Source: Robinsoniella peoriensis (lineage in GTDB: Bacteria > Bacillota > Clostridia > Lachnospirales > Lachnospiraceae). From it: a stretch of 64,000 bases of DNA. The position numbers and the translations under genes were made by a program. Positions 1 through 7,812 of this stretch are shown here, one piece after another. The DNA lies in the NCBI RefSeq assembly GCF_000797495.1, contig NZ_JTGN01000018.1:65614-129613 (forward strand), given 5' to 3'. How positions within the stretch are numbered: position 1 is the first letter of the stretch; every line of letters starts with the position of its first letter. Below the pieces are notes generated by a model that did no database searches, had not been told where the DNA came from, and worked only from the letters and a program-made list of their open reading frames with translations.

Positions 1-1250
1 AGATTACGCCGCCGCACGATACCGGAATAATGGATGAAGTTAAGAAGGTTACTGATTACAGCACAGTGAAAACCATGGATAAAGAAGCTGCAAAAGCTGC
101 AGGACTTTATACGGTAATCGGACAAGATATTGACGATGCATATATTGAAGAACTGAAAAGCCAGGTAATTCATTGGGATGCTATTAAAGCGGAACAGAAG
201 AATCTGAAAATTGTATACAGCCCCCTTCATGGAACCGGAAATATCCCGGCAAGAAGAGTATTAAAAGAGCTTGGGTTTGAAAATGTATATGTCGTAAAAG
301 AACAGGAATTGCCGGACGGTGAATTCCCAACAGTAAGCTATCCGAATCCTGAAGCGAAAGAAGCATTTGAGCTGGGACTTAAGCTTGCCAAAGAAGTGGA
401 TGCAGATCTGGTACTGGCAACAGATCCGGATGCAGACCGTCTGGGTGTTTATGTAAAAGATGACAAAACAGGAGAATACATTACGTTGACCGGAAATATG
501 TCCGGATGTCTCCTGGCAGATTATGAAATTGGTCAGAGAGCTGTATCAAAAGGTCTTCCGGAAGACGGTGCACTGATCAGTACTATCGTTACCACCAATA
601 TGGCAGCAGCAATTGCCAGGGCTTATGGTGTGAAATTTATCGAAGTCCTCACCGGATTTAAATTTATCGGCCAGCAGATCCTTGGATTTGAAACCAGTGG
701 CAAAGGAACCTATCTGTTTGGGTTTGAAGAGAGCTATGGCTGTCTGATCGGAACCCATGCCAGAGATAAAGATGCGATTGTTGCAACGATGGCACTGTGT
801 GAAGCAGCGGCATATTACAAGAGCCAGGGTAAGACTCTCTGGGATGCCATGATCGATATGTATGAGAAATACGGCTACTACAAAGATGATATTAAGTCCA
901 TTACCTTAAAAGGAATTGAAGGACTTGCCAAGATCCAGGAGATCTTAGAGACACTGCGTAATGATCCGCCTGTACAGATTGGCGATTACAAAGTACTTTC
1001 TGCAAGAGATTACAAAAAGGATACGATTAAGAACATGGAAACAGGAGCAGTTTCTCCAACTGGTCTGCCTAATTCCAATGTTCTCTATTACGATTTAAAT
1101 GATGATGCATGGCTGTGCGTCAGACCTTCCGGAACAGAACCAAAAGTAAAATTCTACTATGGTGTGAAAGGTACTTCCCTGAAAGATGCAGATGACAAGT
1201 CCGCAGCTCTTGGAGAAAAAGTACTGGCTATGATCCAGGAGATGCTCTAA
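1..1250 (+). CDS. pgcA: Phospho-sugar mutase (phosphoglucomutase/phosphomannomutase), 5'-truncated by the window edge
   Basis: This enzyme interconverts hexose 1- and 6-phosphates. The frame is open from base 3 and reads ITPPHDTGI directly before the ATG at 30, which continues a typical alpha-D-phosphohexomutase, so the ATG is internal. The SASHNP phosphoserine loop and roughly the first 160-170 residues lie outside the window. Visible parts, counted from the ATG at 30, are SPLHGTGN near residue 64, the metal loop TDPDADR near 130, the sugar-specificity loop GFEESYG near 231 and the phosphate loop RPSGTEP near 365. The family is usually about 560-580 aa, consistent with what is missing. The stop lies one base before mazG, so the two are probably cotranscribed. 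PgcA-type rather than ManB-type is an inference from overall likeness. Confidence 0.93.
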   Translation, partial: ITPPHDTGIMDEVKKVTDYSTVKTMDKEAAKAAGLYTVIGQDIDDAYIEELKSQVIHWDAIKAEQKNLKIVYSPLHGTGNIPARRVLKELGFENVYVVKEQELPDGEFPTVSYPNPEAKEAFELGLKLAKEVDADLVLATDPDADRLGVYVKDDKTGEYITLTGNMSGCLLADYEIGQRAVSKGLPEDGALISTIVTTNMAAAIARAYGVKFIEVLTGFKFIGQQILGFETSGKGTYLFGFEESYGCLIGTHARDKDAIVATMALCEAAAYYKSQGKTLWDAMIDMYEKYGYYKDDIKSITLKGIEGLAKIQEILETLRNDPPVQIGDYKVLSARDYKKDTIKNMETGAVSPTGLPNSNVLYYDLNDDAWLCVRPSGTEPKVKFYYGVKGTSLKDADDKSAALGEKVLAMIQEML

Positions 1251-1251
1251 A

Positions 1252-1722
1252 ATGGACAGGCAGTATAGCTTTAAGGACTATTGCCGGATTATTGCCCGTC
1301 TGAGGGCAAAGGACGGCTGCCCCTGGGACAGGGAACAAACCCATGACAGCCTGAAGTCCTGTCTGATTAATGAGTCTGCAGAAGTGCTGGCAGCAATTGA
1401 TATCTATAACGAAACAGGTGACAGTGAGAACCTCTGTGAAGAATTGGGGGACTTGCTGCTGCAGGTGGTATTACATACCCAGATTGCATCTGAAGAGGGT
1501 TTATTTTCCATAGAAGATGTAATCCAGTGTGCAGGGGAGAAAATGATCCGCCGGCACCCTCATGTATTTGCAAGTGAAAATGCCGGAACATCGGCTGAAG
1601 TCCTTGTAAAATGGGAAGATATCAAGAAAATGGAAAAACAAGGAAAATCAAAAGAAACGGAAGAAATACAAAAAAGAGCCTTGACAAAAGCGAAAGCGGA
1701 AATGGCGCAATATTTGTTGTGA
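1252..1722 (+). CDS. mazG: MazG-type nucleoside triphosphate pyrophosphohydrolase, single domain
   Basis: This hydrolyses non-canonical or excess NTPs to NMP and pyrophosphate (house-cleaning). The 156-aa protein carries the MazG signature: GCPWDREQTH near residue 22, the EExxE-like metal helix around ESAEVLAAID and CEELGDLLLQV, and the IRRHPHVF block near 101. It corresponds to one MazG domain. E. coli MazG has two, and B. subtilis YabN carries an extra methylase-like domain that is absent here. It starts one base after the mutase stop and probably uses a ribosome site inside that gene (GGAG before ATGCTCTAAA). Its position ahead of rqcP-yabP-yabQ-divIC matches yabN in Bacillus. Confidence 0.93.
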   Translation: MDRQYSFKDYCRIIARLRAKDGCPWDREQTHDSLKSCLINESAEVLAAIDIYNETGDSENLCEELGDLLLQVVLHTQIASEEGLFSIEDVIQCAGEKMIRRHPHVFASENAGTSAEVLVKWEDIKKMEKQGKSKETEEIQKRALTKAKAEMAQYLL

Positions 1723-1770
1723 ATAAATTCTTAATTCTTGATGAAAACACCAATAAATAGCGGAAATTCC

Positions 1771-1799
1771 TTGACAAAATCTGTACGAGAGTTTATAAA
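1771..1799 (+). promoter_or_regulatory. Sigma-A-type promoter for the HU gene
   Basis: TTGACA (1771-1776) and TATAAA (1794-1799) are separated by 17 bp, about 100 bases before the HU start codon. This implies a long leader of roughly 90 nt. No other strong promoter is seen in the 1723-1898 gap. Confidence 0.75.
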
Positions 1800-1898
1800 T
1801 AGACATAAGGACTTATCTTGCAAGGCGAGTTATAGAGTTCGAAAATATAAATATATTCTGTATAGAACAATAAGAGAAATCAGAGGAGGAATTATTCC

Positions 1899-2174
1899 AT
1901 GAACAAAACAGAATTAGTTGCAGCTATTGCTGAAAAGACAGAATTATCCAAAAAAGATGCGGAAAAGGCATTAAAAGCATTTACGGATGTTGTTGCTGAA
2001 GAATTAAAGAAAGGTGAAAAGATCCAGTTAGTTGGCTTTGGTACATTTGAAGTGTCTGAAAGAGCAGCTAGAGAAGGAAGAAATCCTCAAACAGGCGAGA
2101 CAATGACAATTAATGCATCTAAAGCACCTAAGTTCAAAGCAGGAAAAGCATTAAAGGATTTGATCAACGAATAA
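1899..2174 (+). CDS. hup: HU-family DNA-binding protein
   Basis: This is a histone-like nucleoid protein that binds and bends DNA as a dimer. The 91-aa product has the standard length and the family landmarks: MNKTELVAAIAEK at the start, the GFGTFEVSERAAREGRNPQTGE beta-arm segment in the middle (residues about 46-70) and a basic FKAGKALKDLI end. The start is supported by AGAGGAGGA eight bases upstream. It has its own promoter and a strong terminator right after, so it is a monocistronic insert within the mazG-rqcP order. Confidence 0.97.
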   Translation: MNKTELVAAIAEKTELSKKDAEKALKAFTDVVAEELKKGEKIQLVGFGTFEVSERAAREGRNPQTGETMTINASKAPKFKAGKALKDLINE

Positions 2175-2193
2175 TTCAGTAAAGATAAGATTA

Positions 2194-2216
2194 GGGGGAC
2201 TTCGGTTCCCCTTTTT
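2194..2216 (+). terminator. Intrinsic terminator after HU
   Basis: A seven-pair stem (GGGGGAC with GTTCCCC, one G-T pair) closes a TTCG tetraloop and is followed by TTTTT. It lies 19 bases past the HU stop codon. Confidence 0.92.
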
Positions 2217-2281
2217 GCTTGTCGGCATGAATGGCAATTTGTGAGTATCATAGGATATTTACGATATGCATGGAGGTAATA

Positions 2282-2521
2282 ATGAGACTAGATAAATTTT
2301 TAAAAGTATCCAGGCTGATCAAGCGCAGAACCGTAGCAAATGAAGCCTGTGATGCAGGCAGGGTACTCATCAATGAAAAAGTCGCAAAAGCTTCCACAAA
2401 TGTAAAGGAAGGCGATGTCATTGAAATCCAGTTTGGCACGAAGGCTGTCAAAGTGGAGGTACTGGATGTCCAGGAAACAGTAAAAAAGGATGAAGCGAAG
2501 GAACTGTACCGTTATTTGTAG
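2282..2521 (+). CDS. rqcP: RqcP/YabO-type S4-domain RNA-binding protein
   Basis: RqcP acts with RqcH in ribosome-associated quality control, stabilising tRNA on stalled 50S subunits during alanine tailing (known for the family). The 79-aa protein is essentially one S4 domain: MRLDKFLKVSRLIKRRT at the start, then AGRVLINE and GDVIEIQFG. The start at 2282 is chosen because GGAGGT sits four bases upstream; the longer frame from 2231 has no ribosome site and adds a non-homologous tail. It stands between mazG and yabP as in B. subtilis, where it is yabO. Confidence 0.93.
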   Translation: MRLDKFLKVSRLIKRRTVANEACDAGRVLINEKVAKASTNVKEGDVIEIQFGTKAVKVEVLDVQETVKKDEAKELYRYL

Positions 2522-2671
2522 ACCGGTGTAAGCCTGATAAGGGGTTCCTGACCGAATTTGCCTAACGATTTCAGGCATAAAAAATTAAATAGAAAAGCAT
2601 CTGAAAAAGATGTATAAAACCCCGTTTTGGCTAATATATTAAAAAGAGATATTGCCAGGCGGGGTGATTCT

Positions 2672-2956
2672 ATGGATGAAAAACAGATCGTAAGAGCACA
2701 TAAGGTAACCATGAGTGGAAGAAAGACAGGAACCATCAGTGGAGTATCGGATGTGCTTTCTTTTGATGAAAACGAAGTGGTTTTAGAAACGGATCTGGGG
2801 ACTTTACAGATAAAAGGAAAAGAGCTGCATGTGAACCGGTTGACACTGGAAAAAGGGGAAGTAGACATCGAAGGGAAGATAGACAGTCTGATTTATTCCG
2901 AAAACGGACATTCCAAGAAACAGGGTGACTCTCTGCTTGGAAGGCTGTTCAAGTAG
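2672..2956 (+). CDS. yabP: Sporulation protein YabP
   Basis: YabP is needed for spore formation, probably through assembly of the spore outer layers; its biochemistry is not known. The 94-aa protein is predicted to be nearly all beta (VRAHKVTMSGRKTGTISGV, then a DVLSFDENEVVLETDLGTLQIKG segment), which fits the YabP/YqfC fold. The start at 2672 is preferred over 2627 because GGCGGGGTG lies just upstream. It is followed after six bases by yabQ, the usual partner. Confidence 0.93.
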   Translation: MDEKQIVRAHKVTMSGRKTGTISGVSDVLSFDENEVVLETDLGTLQIKGKELHVNRLTLEKGEVDIEGKIDSLIYSENGHSKKQGDSLLGRLFK

Positions 2957-2962
2957 GCGCTT

Positions 2963-3460
2963 ATGAGTGAAGTAATTCAAAACGAGACATGGTTCTTTCT
3001 GACTTCGGTTGCCACAGGGGTTTTACTGGTATTTGCATATGATTTGCTGAGGATCTTAAGAAGGGTCTTCAAACACGGTACGATACTTACCGGAGTGGAA
3101 GATTTTCTCTATTGGTGTGTGACTGCTTTCGTCATTTTTTGTATGATATATGAAAAAAATAATGGAGCGATTCGCGGATTTGCCATCGCGGGAATTTTGC
3201 TGGGTGTCATTTTATATCACGAAAGCGTGAGCGGTTACATTGTCAAGGGGGTTTCCACCGCATTAAATTTCATATTCCACTGGGTTTCGACATTATTCAG
3301 CTTCATATTCCGACCAATTTCGAAACTTAAAAAATTCTTAAGAAAGAATTTGGTAAAAACATTGAAATCTGGAAAAAAAGCGGGTAAAATAAGACTACGT
3401 AGAAAAAAATGGGGAAAAATTAGTAAGGAAGGGTCATATGCGCAAAAAAAGAAGAGATAG
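2963..3460 (+). CDS. yabQ: Spore cortex biosynthesis protein YabQ
   Basis: YabQ is a forespore/mother-cell membrane protein required for spore cortex formation (established in Bacillus). The 165-aa protein shows three to four hydrophobic segments (about residues 10-28, 47-62, 70-85 and 95-115) and then a very basic tail rich in K and R. The gene overlaps divIC by 23 bases, which indicates translational coupling. Conservation between YabQ proteins is low; the call rests on length, topology and position between yabP and divIC. Confidence 0.9.
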   Translation: MSEVIQNETWFFLTSVATGVLLVFAYDLLRILRRVFKHGTILTGVEDFLYWCVTAFVIFCMIYEKNNGAIRGFAIAGILLGVILYHESVSGYIVKGVSTALNFIFHWVSTLFSFIFRPISKLKKFLRKNLVKTLKSGKKAGKIRLRRKKWGKISKEGSYAQKKKR

Positions 3461-3737
3461 AGGCAGCAACCGCCGGGGTATGGTTTGCATCTCAGCGGTG
3501 GTGCTTGTTCTTTTGGTGACACTGTTTGTTCAAAGTAATACTATAAAGCAGAAAAATGCCATATATACAGCACAGGAAGCACAGCTCCAGACGCAGCTTG
3601 AGGCAGAGGAGCAGCGTGCGAAAGATATTGAAGACATGAAGGCTTATATGCAGACGAAAGAATATGCAGAAAAGGTAGCCAGGGACAAGCTGGGATTAGT
3701 GTACAAAGATGAGATACTTTTCAAGGAAGATGAATAG
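3438..3737 (+). CDS. divIC: Septum formation initiator DivIC/FtsB family protein
   Basis: DivIC is a bitopic division protein that works with FtsL and DivIB to activate septal wall synthesis. The 99-aa product has a short basic cytoplasmic start, one membrane helix (about residues 16-32) and an extracytoplasmic coiled coil rich in Q, E and A, ending in the family motif YAEKVARDKLGLVYKDE near the C-terminus. The start is supported by AAGGAAGG upstream and overlaps the yabQ end. Confidence 0.93.
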   Translation: MRKKRRDRGSNRRGMVCISAVVLVLLVTLFVQSNTIKQKNAIYTAQEAQLQTQLEAEEQRAKDIEDMKAYMQTKEYAEKVARDKLGLVYKDEILFKEDE

Positions 3738-3816
3738 AAGGGGAAGCCTTGAATTGAGTCTTATGGAACGTATTTAACGAATTTACTCGAAAATTAAAAA
3801 AATTTCCAAAAATCAG

Positions 3817-3845
3817 TTGACAAATGGGAAAGAAATCGATATAAT
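3817..3845 (+). promoter_or_regulatory. Consensus sigma-A promoter for tRNA-Met
   Basis: Perfect TTGACA (3817-3822) and TATAAT (3840-3845) with a 17-bp spacer. The mature tRNA begins 13 bases after the -10 box, so the 5' leader is only a few nucleotides. Confidence 0.9.
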
Positions 3846-3857
3846 GGGTATCGTTGT

Positions 3858-3931
3858 GGCGGAATAGCTCAGTTGGCTAGAGCACACGGTTCATACCCGT
3901 GGTGTCGAGAGTTCAAATCTCCCTTCCGCTA
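3858..3931 (+). tRNA. tRNA-Met, elongator type, anticodon CAT
   Basis: A complete 74-nt cloverleaf: acceptor GGCGGAA with TTCCGCT (G1-U72 wobble), D stem GCTC/GAGC, anticodon stem CACGG/CCGTG around TTCATAC (anticodon 3892-3894), T loop TTCAAAT, discriminator A. CCA is not encoded. The paired first base and lack of three G-C pairs above the anticodon loop argue against initiator tRNA; tRNA-Ile2 with a modified CAU anticodon is less likely because the anticodon arm matches Bacillus elongator tRNA-Met. The T stem has one A-C mismatch (3908 with 3922). B. subtilis also has tRNA-Met just before spoIIE. Confidence 0.95.
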
Positions 3932-3939
3932 CTGAAATC

Positions 3940-3972
3940 AGGCATTATGGTTTATCCATAGTGCCTTTTTTG
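3940..3972 (+). terminator. Intrinsic terminator after tRNA-Met
   Basis: An 11-pair stem (AGGCATTATGG with CCATAGTGCCT) with loop TTTAT runs directly into TTTTTT, nine bases past the tRNA end. Confidence 0.93.
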
Positions 3973-3991
3973 TATATACGTTTTAGTCGCG

Positions 3992-4039
3992 GGCAACGAG
4001 CCAGATGTACGAGCCTGCGGGTTCATTTGGCTCGTTGCC
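3992..4039. repeat. Long inverted repeat between tRNA-Met and spoIIE
   Basis: GGCAACGAGCCA (3992-4003) is perfectly repeated in inverse as TGGCTCGTTGCC (4028-4039), and four more inner pairs extend the stem to 16 around a 16-nt loop. There is no T-tract, so it is not a classic terminator. It might be a second transcription barrier or a protein-bound cruciform; nothing in the sequence decides this. Confidence 0.7.
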
Positions 4040-4050
4040 TGCGCGCATTT

Positions 4051-4116
4051 TGTCAAAAGATTCCTTGTTTTTGATCCTTGTTTTTGACAAATATTTTTCT
4101 TGCCCCGGTCTATAAT
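4051..4116 (+). promoter_or_regulatory. spoIIE promoter with 21-bp spacer and Spo0A-box-like sites
   Basis: TTGACA (4084-4089) and TATAAT (4111-4116) are both consensus but 21 bp apart. Spo0A-activated sigma-A promoters of B. subtilis (spoIIE, spoIIG) are known for this long spacing. TGTCAAA at 4051-4057 and its inverse TTTGACA at 4083-4089, overlapping the -35 box, each differ by one base from the 0A box TGTCGAA. Between them is a perfect 13-bp tandem duplication (4062-4074 and 4075-4087). Control by Spo0A is inferred. Confidence 0.72.
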
Positions 4117-4153
4117 ACCACCTTAAGAGCAGAATTTCAGGGAGGTTAAGAAC

Positions 4154-5641
4154 ATGGGGGATTTCATCATAGCTGTTCTCGTAGTAAGTGTCTTATGGAT
4201 ACTATGGGATTTGTTAAAGCTGCTCGTGAGAGAAAAAGAAAAAGGCGAACCGGCGACAGAGTTTGTAAACGGACCGGGTAAGGAAATGATTGGAAAGATA
4301 GCAGATTCTTTTCAGGATCTTGCAAATACATTCCACAGTATGCCTTGTCAGAAGGAACGTCTGTCACAGGGTGATGTGAAAGAAATTTTTCATGAAGTAC
4401 AGGACCGGATATGCAGCCAGTGCGCCATGTGCAGCAACTGCTGGGAGAAGGAACATTACAATACCTACCGCAGGGTCTATGACATCCTTTCAGCGATAGA
4501 AGAAGAAGGGGAAGAGATCAGTGCGGACAAGCAGGTGGAATTCATTGAGTACTGCATCCATGGAAGAACTTTTCTGGAAGAAATGGTACAAGTATTTTCA
4601 AGGGCTAAGCTAAACCTGCTGTGGAGCAACCGCCTATTGGAAAACAGATCCGCTGTTGCGGAGCAGCTCCATGAAACTGCTGATATTGTACGCAAGATTT
4701 CAGATAATGTCTATGATGTAAAAAATGTGGATGAGGATTTCAGAGAAAAGGTTAAGATGCGCCTGAGGCTGCGGTTTGTGGTGGTAAAGGACTTATGGGT
4801 GCTTCCGCAGGATCAGGACAGGCAGCAGATATTTATGACAATGAGGTCTATGAAAGGGAGATGCGTCTCTACCAAAGAAATTGGTATTGTTCTCAGTGAG
4901 ATTTGTAAAAGCCCTATGGTACCGGCTAAAGATTCCCGGATGATGATAAACCGGGAGTACAGTACGGTACTTTTTGTATCGGATACCAAATTCAGTGTCT
5001 TAAATGGTGTGGCCAGGGTAACCAGAGATGGGGAAATGATTTCCGGTGACAATTTTGGTTTCTTAAGCAGGGATAATGGTCAGATGATCATGAGCCTCTC
5101 TGATGGGATGGGTTCCGGCATCGGTGCATGTAAAGAAAGTGAAAAAGTCATTGAACTGCTGGAACAATTTCTGGACGCAGGTTTCAATAAGGAAACAGCG
5201 GTCAGGATGATCAACTCAGCGCTGGTGCTGCAGGGGGGAATGCAGATGTTTTCTACCATCGACCTATGCGCCATTGATCTTTACAATGGAAGCTGCGAAC
5301 TGATGAAGATCGGAGCCTCCACTACTTTCTTTAAGCGGAATAACTGGGTTGAGGCGGTCACAAGTACAAGCCTGCCCGTAGGGATGCTGCAGACGGTTGA
5401 TTTTGACTGCACCAGTAAAAAGTTAACTTCAGGAGATTTTATTATTATGATATCCGACGGGGTGCTGGATGCGCTGCCGCCTAAAAATGCGGAAGAGGTG
5501 ATGAAGGAGCTGATTATGGAGATTCAGACAACGAATGCCAGGGAATTTGCCAAAGCACTTCTGGAAAGAGTACTTATTTATCAGAACTGCAGGGCAATGG
5601 ATGACATGACAGTACTGGTGGGGGGAGTCTGGAAAAAGTAA
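4154..5641 (+). CDS. spoIIE: SpoIIE-type PP2C serine phosphatase, short form with one membrane segment
   Basis: SpoIIE dephosphorylates SpoIIAA to release sigma-F in the forespore. The 495-aa protein has one N-terminal hydrophobic helix (residues 4-22), a central region with the cysteine cluster CSQCAMCSNC near residues 88-97, and a C-terminal PP2C domain (about 290-495) with the acidic metal-site motifs SGDNFG, SDGMGSG, SDGVLD and DDMT. B. subtilis SpoIIE is about 827 aa with ten membrane helices; here the multi-pass part is missing and the open frame does not extend upstream of GGGAGGTT-ATG. The position before tilS-hpt-ftsH supports spoIIE. Whether localisation to the polar septum is preserved is unknown. 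Confidence 0.9.
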   Translation: MGDFIIAVLVVSVLWILWDLLKLLVREKEKGEPATEFVNGPGKEMIGKIADSFQDLANTFHSMPCQKERLSQGDVKEIFHEVQDRICSQCAMCSNCWEKEHYNTYRRVYDILSAIEEEGEEISADKQVEFIEYCIHGRTFLEEMVQVFSRAKLNLLWSNRLLENRSAVAEQLHETADIVRKISDNVYDVKNVDEDFREKVKMRLRLRFVVVKDLWVLPQDQDRQQIFMTMRSMKGRCVSTKEIGIVLSEICKSPMVPAKDSRMMINREYSTVLFVSDTKFSVLNGVARVTRDGEMISGDNFGFLSRDNGQMIMSLSDGMGSGIGACKESEKVIELLEQFLDAGFNKETAVRMINSALVLQGGMQMFSTIDLCAIDLYNGSCELMKIGASTTFFKRNNWVEAVTSTSLPVGMLQTVDFDCTSKKLTSGDFIIMISDGVLDALPPKNAEEVMKELIMEIQTTNAREFAKALLERVLIYQNCRAMDDMTVLVGGVWKK

Positions 5642-5733
5642 TTGATGCTTGCATTTTCCATAAGTATTCTTTATATTAGTAGTTATATAGTCGGAAGTAT
5701 CAGAAATCCGGCATAAAAATACGGGAGAGCCAG

Positions 5734-5758
5734 GTTTGAAAGAAAAGCGCTTTCAAAC
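5734..5758. repeat. Perfect hairpin between spoIIE and tilS
   Basis: GTTTGAAAG (5734-5742) pairs with CTTTCAAAC (5750-5758) around a seven-base loop. No T-tract follows, so it may be an RNA stability or processing element rather than a terminator. Confidence 0.5.
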
Positions 5759-5808
5759 TACCAGTACAGCATTGCGTAAGCTGGCTTGTAATATTCAGGG
5801 GGAGATGC

Positions 5809-7203
5809 ATGCAGAAAGTGTTCCAATATATACAGAAATATAAAATGATTGAAGAAAATGACAGTGTTATAGTGGGCGTATCCGGAGGAGCTGATTCGGT
5901 ATGCCTGCTTTTTGTACTGCTGGAGGTAAGAAAGAAAATTCCTTTTTCTATACAAGTTGTCCACATTGAACATGGAATTCGTGGACAAGACAGTCTGGAT
6001 GATGCAGACTTTGTGGATAACCTTTGTAAAGAGAAAGGGATTCCTTTTTATTTATATTCCGTGGATGTGGTAAAAGCAGCACGGAATAAGAAAATATCTG
6101 TGGAAGAGGCAGGCAGGGAGGCTAGATACGAGGCATTTGCGGATGCCATGGAACGCCTTAATGGCAATAAGATAGCGGTTGCCCATAATGCAAATGACCA
6201 GGCAGAGACAATATTGTGGAATCTGGTACGTGGATGCGGTCTCAGGGGGCTGTGCGGAACCAGACCGGTGCGGGATTGCATTATACGGCCGCTTCTAGAT
6301 ACATCCAGAGCCGAAATTGAGTCGTATCTCACAGAAAGAAAGATAGCGTACCGGACAGATATTACGAATCTGTCCGATGATTATACCAGAAATAAGCTGC
6401 GTCTCCATGTCCTTCCTTATCTGGAAAAGGAATTAAATGGGGCAGCAACTGCCCATATTGCAGAAACGGGGCAGCATTTGCAGAAGATAGAAGCGTATAT
6501 GGAAGAGGCTTCCAGGCGGGAGGCAAAAGACTGTATCTGCATTTCAAACGGGAAAGCCTTAATTGATACGGCGATTTTTTCCCAAAAGCCGGAGGTGATA
6601 AGAGAATACCTCTGCCGGTTCTGTTTAAAAGAGATCGGATGCGGACTCCGGGATATAGGAAGTGTCCATATCGATAATCTGATGAAACTGCCGGATCTGC
6701 AGTCAGGGAGAATGATTCAGCTGCCGGGCGGGTATCGGGCGAAACGTCTTCCCGGCCAGATCTGCATTGCCAATGAAGAAGAAAAGCCTGTGGAAAAGGC
6801 GTACATGGGTTTACAGGAGCAGGAATTGCAGGTTCAGGTGCCCGGAACTTACGTTATCGGTGGAAAGCGGGTAATTTTTACCACGGAAATATATGAAAAC
6901 CAAAATATTAAAGAAAAAGCATATACGAAATGGCTGGATTATGATAAAATATACAATGCAGTTTCTTTACGCAGCCGCCGAAGCGGGGATTATTTTATCA
7001 CAAACCGGGAGGGCGGTAAAAAGAAATTAAAGTCTTATTTTATTGATGAGAAAATTCCTCAGGATGAGAGAGACCGGATCTTACTCCTGGCGGATGGCCC
7101 CCATATCATGTGGATTGTGGGATATCGCATCAGTGAGGCATATAAAGTTACAGAAGATACAAAAATTTTATTAAAGATACAAGTGGAGCAGGAGGCAGAC
7201 TAA
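5809..7203 (+). CDS. tilS: tRNA(Ile)-lysidine synthetase TilS
   Basis: TilS attaches lysine to C34 of the CAU-anticodon tRNA-Ile2, changing its identity to read AUA. The 464-aa protein has the N-type PP-loop SGGADS at residues 25-30, the HIEHGIRG and AHNANDQAETIL segments of the catalytic domain, and a C-terminal TilS substrate-binding domain (about 380-460, with RSRRSGDYF). The start follows GGGGGAG with suitable spacing. The last base of its TAA is the first base of the hpt ATG, so the two are translationally coupled, as in Bacillus. Confidence 0.96.
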   Translation: MQKVFQYIQKYKMIEENDSVIVGVSGGADSVCLLFVLLEVRKKIPFSIQVVHIEHGIRGQDSLDDADFVDNLCKEKGIPFYLYSVDVVKAARNKKISVEEAGREARYEAFADAMERLNGNKIAVAHNANDQAETILWNLVRGCGLRGLCGTRPVRDCIIRPLLDTSRAEIESYLTERKIAYRTDITNLSDDYTRNKLRLHVLPYLEKELNGAATAHIAETGQHLQKIEAYMEEASRREAKDCICISNGKALIDTAIFSQKPEVIREYLCRFCLKEIGCGLRDIGSVHIDNLMKLPDLQSGRMIQLPGGYRAKRLPGQICIANEEEKPVEKAYMGLQEQELQVQVPGTYVIGGKRVIFTTEIYENQNIKEKAYTKWLDYDKIYNAVSLRSRRSGDYFITNREGGKKKLKSYFIDEKIPQDERDRILLLADGPHIMWIVGYRISEAYKVTEDTKILLKIQVEQEAD

Positions 7204-7724
7204 TGGAAGATAAGATCCGTGTGTTAATACCGGAAGAAGAGGTAAACAAAAGAGTAAGAGAACTGGGTGAAAAGATCAGTGAAGAATATGCCGGTAAGAA
7301 AGTGCATTTGATCTGTGTATTAAAGGGCAGTGTATTTTTTACCTGTGAACTGGCTAAGAGAATTACTGTACCGGTGACAATGGATTTCCTGTCGGTGGGA
7401 AGTTATGGGGCAGGTACAGAGTCCAGCGGGGAAGTTAAGATTAAAAAAGATCTGGATGAATCCGTTGAGGATAAAGATATTATTATTATCGAAGACATTA
7501 TTGATTCGGGAAGAACATTAAGCCGGTTGGCACAGATCCTGAAAGAAAGAAAACCGAGCAGTATGACAATCTGTACGCTGCTTGATAAGCCGGAACGACG
7601 TGTTACAGATGTAAAAGTGGATTATGTGGGATTCAATATTCCAGATGAATTTGTTGTAGGTTTTGGTCTTGACTATGCGCAGAAATACCGTAATCTTCCA
7701 TATATCGGAGTAGTAGAGCTGTAA
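7203..7724 (+). CDS. hpt: Hypoxanthine phosphoribosyltransferase
   Basis: This enzyme salvages hypoxanthine (and guanine) to IMP/GMP with PRPP. The 173-aa length is normal. The PRPP-binding motif IIIIEDIIDSGRTL lies near residues 95-108, LKGSVFF near 42 is the pyrophosphate-side loop, and VDYVGFNIPDEFVVGFGLDY near the C-terminus carries base-contact residues. Overlap by one base with tilS and the following ftsH reproduce the Bacillus tilS-hprT-ftsH order. Confidence 0.96.
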   Translation: MEDKIRVLIPEEEVNKRVRELGEKISEEYAGKKVHLICVLKGSVFFTCELAKRITVPVTMDFLSVGSYGAGTESSGEVKIKKDLDESVEDKDIIIIEDIIDSGRTLSRLAQILKERKPSSMTICTLLDKPERRVTDVKVDYVGFNIPDEFVVGFGLDYAQKYRNLPYIGVVEL

Positions 7725-7812
7725 TTGTCGCAGAAGCCTACGTGGTGTTATATTAGTACATTATTACGCAATGAAGTACTACCAGAGAATTACAGAGAGG
7801 AGATTTAAGGCA

